A DNA stretch of 55,863 nt, from positions 1 through 55,863 of the IMG/VR virus record IMGVR_UViG_3300017971_000058; one strand, given 5' to 3'. Below are positions 7,700 to 14,887 of the stretch, in pieces. Positions within the stretch are counted from its first letter, which is position 1; each line of letters starts with the position of its first letter. This DNA comes from a virus. The notes beneath the pieces are model-generated. The model worked only from the letters and a program-made list of their open reading frames with translations. It searched no databases and was not told where the DNA came from. Made by a program: the position numbers and the translations under genes.

Positions 7700-8944
7700 C
7701 TAGCTCTCCTCCGTGCCCTCCGGCAGCTCCTCGAGTCCGTCCTGCTCCTGGCAAGCCCGGCAGGGCCAGCCGTCGGCCGGGTCGGAAGTGGGTGAGAACA
7801 CTCCCGTGCCGTCGCATTCCAGGCACCCCTCCTCTTCCTTCTCGGCGGCCTCCGCGGCCTCCTCTTGCGCCTCCTCCTCGGTCATCTCCATGAGCGACGG
7901 GTCGCCCGGGAAGACCGTGGTCACGACCGTGCGCAGCTCTCCGGAGATCCACTCGGTGCAGTCCTCCATCTGCTCGACACGATCCTGCACGCGGGTGACA
8001 CGGATCACACGCTCCCCGTAGCCGTCGTCCCGCAGCGCTTGGACGCACGCCAGGGTGTGATCCAGGTCGGTGCGCCGCGGCCCCTGCTGGGCCCACACGA
8101 AGCCCTCCGGATGCTCCGGCGGCGCGGGCAGCATGACCTCCAGCTCGAAGCCCAGGATCTGCCCACCGTAGATGCTGACCGGCGTGTTGCGCTTGTGCGC
8201 CAGTTCGGCCTCGGTGTATGGAGCCTTCGGGTTCGGGAAGCGGTCGAGCACTTGCCCGTTCTCGGCGTGGGCTCGCTCCATCCAACCCTCGACCGCGCAA
8301 GGGGGCCGGTCGTCGAACTTGACCATGCCATTCATCTGAGCATCGCGCAGCACCACCAATGAGGCGATGGCCTTGGTGATGTGATGCAGCCCAGAACCAG
8401 GGTCGATGTCCTGACCTTCTACGTAGTCGTCGATATGACGCCGGGCAGCGCCGATGTACACCATAGGACGGACACCAGCCACTCGATAGTTGAACGCCGC
8501 ATACTTGCATGCGCCCTCGTTCATGGCTGCGCCGATCTCGTAGAGCACTGGGACGGGCACGTTGTTGTAGCTCGCCTTGCGTGACCCGATGGCGTCCTTC
8601 GGGTTGGTGTCCTTGGTGGGCGGCGATTCGCCACCTTCGGTGCGGTTGATCTTGTTCACTCCTGCCTGGTCGTCCTCGACCAAACCTTGTTCTCGTAGCT
8701 CACGCATTACTTCGTCTGCCTCTTCCTCACTGTACTCTGCCTCTTGAATGTTGTCGTACAAGCTGGCTCTCTCGAACTTCTGCTCGCACGTTTGCTGGCA
8801 CGGCTCGTCAGAAGGCTCGGCCGGGATGCAGGGCGGTTCGGAGAAGTCGATCTGACATCCTTGCTGATTCAGTCCTCTTCTCTTTTGCATGTCGCGTCGC
8901 AACCGGATCTCCTCCAGTTCCATGCTGTCGTAGGTCTCGTTCAT
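7700..8944 (-). CDS. dATP/dGTP pyrophosphohydrolase-like (DUF5664) protein
   Basis: 414 residues. Residues about 111-210 carry the DUF5664 pattern: KDTNPKDAIG, then GACKYAAFNYR, AARRHIDDYVEGQDID and GSGLHHITKAIASL, a MazG-like all-helical nucleotide pyrophosphohydrolase with conserved acidic and His residues. Proteins of this type in some phages remove dATP/dGTP. It is flanked by an acidic N-terminal region with several Cys, and a C-terminal zinc-ribbon-like pair (CLEC ... CRAC, about 376-400). ATG 8944 overlaps the polymerase stop as ATGA. Direct neighbour of the DNA polymerase, which fits dNTP-pool control. The substrate is inferred from family. Confidence 0.65.
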   Translation of the reverse strand: MNETYDSMELEEIRLRRDMQKRRGLNQQGCQIDFSEPPCIPAEPSDEPCQQTCEQKFERASLYDNIQEAEYSEEEADEVMRELREQGLVEDDQAGVNKINRTEGGESPPTKDTNPKDAIGSRKASYNNVPVPVLYEIGAAMNEGACKYAAFNYRVAGVRPMVYIGAARRHIDDYVEGQDIDPGSGLHHITKAIASLVVLRDAQMNGMVKFDDRPPCAVEGWMERAHAENGQVLDRFPNPKAPYTEAELAHKRNTPVSIYGGQILGFELEVMLPAPPEHPEGFVWAQQGPRRTDLDHTLACVQALRDDGYGERVIRVTRVQDRVEQMEDCTEWISGELRTVVTTVFPGDPSLMEMTEEEAQEEAAEAAEKEEEGCLECDGTGVFSPTSDPADGWPCRACQEQDGLEELPEGTEES

Positions 8945-11232
8945 GCTTCGGGTCTCCAGACTTGAAGTTCCTTGGTTTCGGGATCTCTCACCGGCTCGGC
9001 CGCCTTCGACCACACGGCCGTGAGCAGCGCTTCGTCGGTGCGCATCTTGATCGAGGTGAGCACCATCTCCGCGCCCTCGCGCATGAGCCTGGCGACCTCC
9101 TCACACTGGGCGGCCCAGAGGGCCGGGTCCTTGGTCGTCTCGCCGATGAGTTGATCGTGGACGAAGGCGATCGGTCGGCATCCGTAGAGGACGCTCCCCT
9201 GCGTCGGGTCGTAGCACGCGCGGCTCACGAGGATGGCGCCCATCATCGCAGCCTCGGCGCCGGGCGACTGCATGCAGCAGCCGTTCGCTGCGGCACAGAA
9301 CGAGGCGCCCCGGCGGATGGTGCCCATCGGCGTGGTGTAGGTGTACGCGCTGCCGTCGCCCGAGCCGTTGTACTGGTCGGTCTGTCCGTTGATCCAGTCG
9401 AAGAACAGCGGCATCTCCGGGTAGGTCGCGCGCCAGAACTCGCGGAACATCGTGGCCTGCTCCTCGGTGAGGATCACGCCGTACGTCTTGCGCGCGAACT
9501 CCACCAGCGTGGCCGGGCCGAGCCCGCCGGGGAAGCCGAGCCCCACCGGCTTGGCGAACGTGCGGAAGTGCTTGAAGAAGGCGCGCACGTCCTCGTCGTC
9601 GTGGGTCTTGAGCAGCTTGAACGCCTCGTACGCGGCCATCGGATCGCCGAGCAGCCCCTCCTCCCGGATGGCGCTCTGGAAGTCGCCGAGCAGCGGGTGC
9701 GCGTCGGTCGGAGAGCCGAGCGCGAGTTGCGTGCCCAGGTAGCCGTGCAGGTCCACCCCGGCGTTGTACAGCTCGCGGTGGACCGACTCGCCGAACAGTT
9801 CGTAGGTGGTGTGGCCTGTGCAGGCCAGTTCCAGGCCGGAGTAGTCCACGTCGAAGAACACCGTGCCGGGGCGCGGCCGGAAGCAGCGCCGCGGATCGAG
9901 CCCTTGGATGAGGTTCGGGATCTGCTGGATGTTCACCGACGGGTAGTTGCGCTCCGTCTTGGAGTCCTTCACCTTGCCGCCATCGAACGAGCTCGTGCGC
10001 GTCGTCTCCTTGAAGGCGTCGTAGCTGGGGAACACTACCGGGCCGCTGCGCAGCACGGGGATCATCTGGTTCTTGATCTTCCCGAGCGCCATGCGGTCGT
10101 GGTACTGCTTCATGACCGGGCACTTCGTCGCGAGGTATTCCTGCACCTCGGCGTCGCACTGGATCTGAGGCTCCCGAGACTCGCCTCCCTCGGTCATCGG
10201 CGGGATCTCGCCGAGCTGCTTGTAGAGCGCCGCAAGGTGGGCCTGGAGCTTGGCCTGGTTCATCGACCCGACCTTGCCCTTGGCCTTCTTCATCTTGACG
10301 CCCTGCTCGACGAGCCACTCCCCGACCTCGGTCCAGTCGTCGCTCTCCGCGTCGAACTCCAGGTAGAAGTCCTCGCCGAACTCCTTGCGGATCAGGTCGA
10401 GTGCGCGGTCCAAGTCCTTGGCGAACGGCGGGCCGAAACGGCCCTCGCCGCGAAGGATGCCGCTGGACTCGAGGAGATCCTTGGTCACGTCCATGACCTC
10501 TTCGACCTTGGCGGCCATCTCCTCCGTGGCCTCCGGATCCACGGCCATGCCCCACGCGCTCATCATGTAGAGCACGAAGTCCTTGACGATCTGGAACTCC
10601 TCGGTCTCCGTGGAGGCGAAGGAGAACTGCTCCTTGCGCTCCTCCTGCGCGTAGAAGATCCGGCAAGTGTGCTCGCCGTCGCTCACGGCGTAGCGCATGG
10701 CCTCGTCCGGGTACTCGCTCGCGCGCCACCCGTCGAGCGTGCCGTAGTTCGCGCGCCACGACTCCTCCTCGTTGCCCTTGTCCTCGGACAGGTCGAGCCC
10801 CAGGTACTGAGCGGCGAGCGCCTCCATGCTGTAGGAGATGCGCTTGCTAGAGCCGTCCGGCAGCTCCAGGTTGTCAAGCCGCCCGGTGGTCGAGAGGTTC
10901 AGCAGCTTCTCCCGCCACATCGTGTCGGTGGCGAGCCCAGCGATCAGCTTGGCGTAGACGAGCGGGATGAGGCGCGGGAACGTGCGGCAGATGACGGCGT
11001 AGTCGAACCCGCCCCGCTGCGTGACGATCGTCATTTCGTCATCCCTGAGCATTTCCTCGATGGCGTCCTCGAGCCCGTCGTCTGGGTGATTGCCGAGGAC
11101 CAGCGTGCGCATCCCATCGGGGTGGTTATCGTCCCGGTGAGTGAAGATGCCGCACACCATCTCGGGGGCGATGTTGCCTGCGGCGATGCGATGAGTCTCG
11201 GAGTCGAAGAAGACGTAGAGCTGCTGTGTCAT
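8941..11232 (-). CDS. Family A DNA polymerase with 3'-5' exonuclease
   Basis: 763 residues. An N-terminal DnaQ-like proofreading domain shows D10/E12 (FFDSETH), D77 (GGFDYAV) and D185 (AVSDGEH). The polymerase domain has motif A VDYSGLEL (462-469), motif B R557-x3-K561 with GLGFPGG, and motif C VHDQL (691-695). No 5' nuclease domain. At K+4 of motif B, the position equal to Phe762 of E. coli Pol I, the residue is Leu565. Main replicative polymerase of the phage. Overlaps both neighbours by ATGA, so it is part of one translationally coupled unit with the pyrophosphohydrolase-like protein. Confidence 0.95.
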   Translation of the reverse strand: MTQQLYVFFDSETHRIAAGNIAPEMVCGIFTHRDDNHPDGMRTLVLGNHPDDGLEDAIEEMLRDDEMTIVTQRGGFDYAVICRTFPRLIPLVYAKLIAGLATDTMWREKLLNLSTTGRLDNLELPDGSSKRISYSMEALAAQYLGLDLSEDKGNEEESWRANYGTLDGWRASEYPDEAMRYAVSDGEHTCRIFYAQEERKEQFSFASTETEEFQIVKDFVLYMMSAWGMAVDPEATEEMAAKVEEVMDVTKDLLESSGILRGEGRFGPPFAKDLDRALDLIRKEFGEDFYLEFDAESDDWTEVGEWLVEQGVKMKKAKGKVGSMNQAKLQAHLAALYKQLGEIPPMTEGGESREPQIQCDAEVQEYLATKCPVMKQYHDRMALGKIKNQMIPVLRSGPVVFPSYDAFKETTRTSSFDGGKVKDSKTERNYPSVNIQQIPNLIQGLDPRRCFRPRPGTVFFDVDYSGLELACTGHTTYELFGESVHRELYNAGVDLHGYLGTQLALGSPTDAHPLLGDFQSAIREEGLLGDPMAAYEAFKLLKTHDDEDVRAFFKHFRTFAKPVGLGFPGGLGPATLVEFARKTYGVILTEEQATMFREFWRATYPEMPLFFDWINGQTDQYNGSGDGSAYTYTTPMGTIRRGASFCAAANGCCMQSPGAEAAMMGAILVSRACYDPTQGSVLYGCRPIAFVHDQLIGETTKDPALWAAQCEEVARLMREGAEMVLTSIKMRTDEALLTAVWSKAAEPVRDPETKELQVWRPEA

Positions 11233-11456
11233 GAGGTTGTCTCTTTGAACTTCAATGTAAGCTGACCAGTCTTGTCGTCTCGTATCATAGTGCCGACACC
11301 ACGTACGGTGCGAAGTTTAGACGCTGGAATGCCAAACTCCGGTTGCAAACTTTCGATGTAAGTACAGATGGCAGACTCTTCTGTATCGCCACTACACAAG
11401 GTCACGAATTCATCGCCATCATAGAAAGCGTAGCAGATGCTCTTAGACAAAATCAC
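11229..11456 (-). CDS. Small hypothetical protein
   Basis: 75 residues, starting MILSKSICYAFYDGDEF. Overlaps the DNA polymerase start and the upstream stop by ATGA, so it is coupled to both. Base composition is visibly lower in GC than its neighbours, suggesting later acquisition. Mixed alpha/beta, no recognised domain; a polymerase accessory role is only suggested by position. Confidence 0.65.
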   Translation of the reverse strand: MILSKSICYAFYDGDEFVTLCSGDTEESAICTYIESLQPEFGIPASKLRTVRGVGTMIRDDKTGQLTLKFKETTS

Positions 11457-11668
11457 GGCTCGCTCCTGTCCATGTGCTGCATGAAGTCCACGAAGGCGCG
11501 ATAGGCGTTGAGCGCCAGCTTGGTCGTGACGAGGCCGGAGCGCCGGGCCGTGAGGAGCCTTTGGCGACCTGCTGCCGTGCAGACTATCTCGATCTGAGAT
11601 CGCAGCGGTGTAAAGCCGAGCACTCTCTGGCAGAACTTGACGAACTCGTCGGCGTTGAACTCGCTCAT
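11453..11668 (-). CDS. Small hypothetical protein
   Basis: 71 residues, starting MSEFNADEFVKFCQRVLG. The first half looks helical and the middle is basic (GRQRLLTARRSGLVTTK), which could bind nucleic acid. Overlaps the next gene by ATGA. First gene after the structured non-coding stretch 11669-11963. Confidence 0.6.
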   Translation of the reverse strand: MSEFNADEFVKFCQRVLGFTPLRSQIEIVCTAAGRQRLLTARRSGLVTTKLALNAYRAFVDFMQHMDRSEP

Positions 11669-11717
11669 GATTGAAGAGGGTGGGCAGTTGTTAGCCGCAT
11701 GCCCAGGCGGTCAGTTG

Positions 11718-11807
11718 TTACGCGATGCAGGGCACCACCTCGTCGAAGACGGGGCAGTAGTCCGGCACGAGCGTTTCCGTGTTGGCATTTTGCAGCACGG
11801 CCTTCAC
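11718..11807 (-). CDS. Possible 29-residue peptide (GTG start)
   Basis: GTG 11807 to TAA 11718 gives MKAVLQNANTETLVPDYC and a C-terminal CPVFDEVVPCIA. The composition is acidic and codon-like for this phage, but there is no clear ribosome-binding site. It sits between the structured element at 11839-11958 and the next gene. Two copies of TAACAACTG (one overlapping its stop) lie just downstream of it. Weak call. Confidence 0.2.
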   Translation of the reverse strand: MKAVLQNANTETLVPDYCPVFDEVVPCIA

Positions 11808-11838
11808 TCGGCACAACAACTACGCTCGGTTGGGAAAG

Positions 11839-11958
11839 GTGGCAGCGGGTGAGGTTCTCGAACCTTGCTCTCCCTGCCGAGGGTATCGTCCTCGGACTTC
11901 TAGGGCGCCCACCGGCCGGGCCAAACACTGTACCCGCTCCATCGCACCCCGCTGCCAC
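11839..11958. ncRNA. Cloverleaf-like structured element, candidate ncRNA
   Basis: A 13-bp closing stem with one bulge (GTGGCAGCGGGTG at 11839-11851 with CACCCCGCTGCCAC at 11945-11958) encloses three further stems: AGGTT-CTCG-AACCT (11852-11865), CCGAGG-GTATCGT-CCTCGG (11877-11895, seven-base loop) and GCCC/GGGC around 11907-11921. This four-helix layout recalls a tRNA, but no T-loop (TTCRA) is present, so it is not an ordinary tRNA. It lies in a 295-base stretch without a convincing gene. Strand is unknown; transcription on the minus strand with its neighbours is most likely. Confidence 0.4.
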
Positions 11959-11963
11959 GGCGA

Positions 11964-12497
11964 TCACTCGCCCTCGTCTCCGTCCAGGCCGTTCGGGAAG
12001 AAGCGCTCGACGCCCTCCTCACCGATGGCTTCGAGGATCTCGTCGTCGTCGAGGGACGGCTGCCACGAGTACACGGTGTACTTGATCGGGTTTCCGTCGT
12101 CGTCCTTGCTCGACTTGCTGGCCTGGAGGCGCCCGGTCACGACGGTGACGAGACCGTCGAGCGGCCCGCCGTCCTCCAGCACGGCCTCGGCCTCTTCCTC
12201 ACCCACCTCGTCGTCGGCCACGTCGAGCACGCCAGCGATGAAGCCCTTGATGTTCTGGAGGAACACCTTGGGGTACTGGCCCTTCTTGAAGAAGACGTGG
12301 ACGGTCTCGCCCACCTTGTGCGGATCCTCCCCGCCGTCTTCGACGGCCAGGATGGTCAGCGTGTTCTTCCACATCAGGCCCTTCTGCTCGGCCTCGAAGG
12401 AGTCGCAGGAGTCGATGCGCGCCACGTAGCGGCCCGCGCGCAGCGGGTTGGAGTTGAAGCCTCTCTTGGCGTCCTTGAGTCCTTTGAATGCACCCAT
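11964..12497 (-). CDS. Phage ssDNA-binding-like protein
   Basis: 177 residues: MGAFKGLKDAKRG start, a predicted beta-barrel-like core (AGRYVARIDSCDSFE, KNTLTILAVEDGG, GETVHVFFKKGQ) and a very acidic C-terminal tail (GLDGDEGE). This resembles the family of small phage proteins with an OB-like fold and acidic tail that serve as ssDNA-binding proteins next to replication genes (DUF669-like). The acidic tip is the usual protein-interaction element of SSBs. Driven by the promoter at 12557-12585 with a palindromic site at its start point. Function inferred. Confidence 0.5.
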   Translation of the reverse strand: MGAFKGLKDAKRGFNSNPLRAGRYVARIDSCDSFEAEQKGLMWKNTLTILAVEDGGEDPHKVGETVHVFFKKGQYPKVFLQNIKGFIAGVLDVADDEVGEEEAEAVLEDGGPLDGLVTVVTGRLQASKSSKDDDGNPIKYTVYSWQPSLDDDEILEAIGEEGVERFFPNGLDGDEGE

Positions 12498-12533
12498 GAG
12501 TCTGGTTCTAGTTCAGGTCTTAGTGTGTCGCGC

Positions 12534-12548
12534 GGATCACTGTGATCC
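12534..12548. promoter_or_regulatory. Palindrome GGATCAC-T-GTGATCC at start point, operator candidate
   Basis: Perfect 15-base dyad lying about +2 to +16 relative to the predicted start of transcription from the promoter at 12557-12585. The position suits repression of the ssDNA-binding-like gene by a phage or host regulator. GATC within each arm also makes it a possible Dam-sensitive site. Confidence 0.5.
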
Positions 12549-12556
12549 GACGCCGC

Positions 12557-12585
12557 ATCTTACTCTCTCCATCGGGAGAAGGCAA
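12557..12585 (-). promoter_or_regulatory. Promoter of ssDNA-binding-like gene
   Basis: TTGCCT (12585-12580), 17 bases, TAAGAT (12562-12557) on the minus strand, between the helicase stop at 12600 and the gene start at 12497. The leader is about 50 bases. Confidence 0.5.
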
Positions 12586-12599
12586 GGTGTTTCTGGGGT

Positions 12600-14714
12600 T
12601 TATTTCTTCCATTCCTTCCCGTATCCTCCGAACTTCTCCTCAAGCCGCTTGCGGGCCTCGCGGTCGAGCTGGGCCATGTCGGTAAAGCCGCGCTCGCGCA
12701 GGAAGTCCTCCGGGAAGCGCCGGGGCAGCGGGTTGTAGCTGGCGTAGATGGCCTTCTGCCTGCTGCCTGTTGTCTGGTGGATGTAGAGCGCGTCGATCAG
12801 GCACGCCCACAGGTTCTGGTGATCGAACTCCGTCGTGTGACAGGTGACGGGGTGTAACTCGTCGGCCATCTGCCCGTTGCGGTGCGTGCGGCCGAGTACC
12901 TGCTCCAGCGTGTCGGCCTGCCGCGGGAACTGGAGGAAGAACTGGTGCTCGAAGTGCTGGAGGTTCTTGCCCGTGCCGTGCCCGCCCATGCTGGCGACCA
13001 CGATCTTGTCGGCGTTCGCCGGATCGAGGATGAGAGCGTTCGACCCCTTGCGCGACGACTCGCTCGGGCAGAACACCACAGGCAAGCCAGCGGCCCGCAG
13101 GGCCTCGTGCATCCATTCTCCCACGTCCTTGTGGTGGAACCAGATCAGTCCACCCTTCTTCCCCTTGGTGCTCTTGAGCAGTCGCTGCGCCCACACGAGC
13201 GCGTGCTGGATCTTGTAGTCACAGATGCGCATGGGCTCGGAGATGCGCTCTGGCATCCCCTCGAACTCCATGTCCTTCATCGTGCGCCACAGGTCGTACA
13301 GCGCCCCGCCGACGTTAGCCTTCCCGTGCTGCGCCATGTTGCTCGTGACGAGCATCGGCGTGTCCAGGCCCGGGCGCCCGCGGTATTCGATCCACTGGCG
13401 CAGGGCGCGTGCGAACTCCTGACGCGCCTCGTGGTGCTCCTTTGCCAGCTCCAGGTATAGCTCGGCCTCTTCCTCGCTCAGGCCCTTGCGCGTCAACTCC
13501 TCGACCGTCGGCCAGCGCAGCTTGTAGTAGAACCCTGCGGTCAGCTCGTTCAGGTAGCGCCACTTGTGGAACCCGTGCTCGATCTCGTCGCCGGACGGGG
13601 TGAGCCACAAGTCCTCGACCTGATCCATCAGCTCCTTGAGCTTCGGCCAGTCGGGATGGTCCTTGAACTTCGGCACGGACGAGTTGCAGATGTTCAGCGA
13701 CACGCCTATCTCGGCGTCGCCGGTCGCCACGACACCGGGCGTGGTGGTGAGCCGCAGCTTGTACGCCTTGCGGAAGCCTGGCACCCCGTTCGGGATCTCC
13801 TCGTCCGGGAAGTGCTCGCGCGCCCAGGCCACCAACGGGGAGAGCGGCCCGGTCTTGCCCGCGCTGCCGGAGCGGCTCCCGTACTCGCTACCCGGCTTCT
13901 CCGGGTCGAGCACGTAGCTCCAGTTGGTCGCCAGCGCCTCGCTCATCGGCAGCGGGCACAGGTCGCGCAGGCCAGCGGAGATGAGGTGGTGGTAGTCGTT
14001 GATCGACTTGCTCGTGATCGTCCCGGACAGCGAGACGAGCGCAGGCTGGTGCGCCGCCATGTACCGGCGCAGGCGCCGGGTGCGCGCCGCCGTCATGTTC
14101 TTGACGTTGTGCGCCTCGTCGAGGATCAGCAGGTCCGGGCGGATGCCGTCGATCGCTGGCTTGTTCGGTGGCGGGTTCTCGTGGTCGCCGCCCAGCAGCG
14201 CTTCGGAGTCTGTCGTGGACAGGAGCGAGAACGGTAGGATGTAGCATCCGCTCTTCCCCGATGCCGCGAGCCGACGACGGTCGTTCAGGCTCCGGCCTCC
14301 GAGGAGGTGAAAGGGGACCGACAGGCCCACACGTTTGCGGGCCCACTGGATGTCGGTCAGGGTGAGCTGCTCGTAGACCTGCGACGGCACGAACAGGATG
14401 GAGCGCCGGGACTCGCCCCGGAGGTAGGCGCGGTTCGCGATCATCAGCGTGATGAGGGTCTTGCCCCAGCCGACGCCGATCGGGAAGAAGCCGCCACCAT
14501 ACAGGTCGTACGCGAGCACCGCGCCGACCTGGCAGGCGAACAGGCGGAAGCCTTCCTCGAAGTAGCGGCCCTGGACTTCATCGGAGCAGAACGCTTCGAT
14601 GGTAGGGCCGTCTACTTCGAGCACCACAGGCAGCGAGACGATGCGCTCGATCTCCAAGGAGTCCGCGGTGTCGCGACCTCGCTTGCCTTTGGTGTTGCGG
14701 AAGGCGTCGGACAT
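12600..14714 (-). CDS. SNF2/DEAH-type superfamily 2 helicase
   Basis: 704 residues from ATG 14714 (MSDAFRNTKGKRGRD), which follows AAGGAAAG and overlaps the upstream stop (TGATG). Helicase motifs in order: Walker A GVGWGKT (80-86), DEAH (199-202), SGT (230-232), and C-terminal motif VI LGRTHRNGQ near 615. The arrangement is that of SNF2-like phage helicases. Probably remodels or unwinds DNA in replication or recombination, together with the downstream ssDNA-binding-like protein and upstream nuclease. Strong family call; exact role unknown. Confidence 0.85.
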   Translation of the reverse strand: MSDAFRNTKGKRGRDTADSLEIERIVSLPVVLEVDGPTIEAFCSDEVQGRYFEEGFRLFACQVGAVLAYDLYGGGFFPIGVGWGKTLITLMIANRAYLRGESRRSILFVPSQVYEQLTLTDIQWARKRVGLSVPFHLLGGRSLNDRRRLAASGKSGCYILPFSLLSTTDSEALLGGDHENPPPNKPAIDGIRPDLLILDEAHNVKNMTAARTRRLRRYMAAHQPALVSLSGTITSKSINDYHHLISAGLRDLCPLPMSEALATNWSYVLDPEKPGSEYGSRSGSAGKTGPLSPLVAWAREHFPDEEIPNGVPGFRKAYKLRLTTTPGVVATGDAEIGVSLNICNSSVPKFKDHPDWPKLKELMDQVEDLWLTPSGDEIEHGFHKWRYLNELTAGFYYKLRWPTVEELTRKGLSEEEAELYLELAKEHHEARQEFARALRQWIEYRGRPGLDTPMLVTSNMAQHGKANVGGALYDLWRTMKDMEFEGMPERISEPMRICDYKIQHALVWAQRLLKSTKGKKGGLIWFHHKDVGEWMHEALRAAGLPVVFCPSESSRKGSNALILDPANADKIVVASMGGHGTGKNLQHFEHQFFLQFPRQADTLEQVLGRTHRNGQMADELHPVTCHTTEFDHQNLWACLIDALYIHQTTGSRQKAIYASYNPLPRRFPEDFLRERGFTDMAQLDREARKRLEEKFGGYGKEWKK

Positions 14715-14887
14715 CAGGTGCTTTCCTTGGCCTTGTCTGCTTCGGCAGCGAAGAAGTCCCGGAGCTGTCCGGCTACTCGCACTCGCCACGATGGTGTCAA
14801 GCAGTCCACCACGAAGCTCCAGGTCTTCTTCACAGCGTCCCCGGCCAACCAGGGCTTCTCCTGGAGCCTTTCGAGGGGGCTCTCCAC
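14714..14887 (-). CDS. Small coupled protein between nuclease and helicase
   Basis: 57 residues from GTG 14887, which overlaps the stop of the nuclease gene (TAGTG); the TGA overlaps the helicase ATG (TGATG). Reads MESPLERLQEKPWLAGD and ends AAEADKAKEST; helical and amphipathic. The double overlap leaves no other explanation for this gap and supports a real gene. It may be an accessory peptide of the nuclease or helicase. No family recognised. Confidence 0.6.
   Translation of the reverse strand: MESPLERLQEKPWLAGDAVKKTWSFVVDCLTPSWRVRVAGQLRDFFAAEADKAKEST

Noticed and set aside
8962-11265. 767-codon plus-strand frame opposite the DNA polymerase
   Set aside because: The minus strand has all family A polymerase motifs; the opposite frame is low-information and Arg/Val/Leu/Glu-biased.
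11838-11960. A tRNA gene
   Set aside because: Cloverleaf-like stems exist, but there is no TTC-type T-loop, the D-loop is only four bases, and the acceptor is too long. Kept as a structured element only.
14795-14800. TTGACA on the minus strand before the helicase
   Set aside because: The sequence 17 bases further is AGTAGC, not a -10, and it lies inside the small coupled gene.
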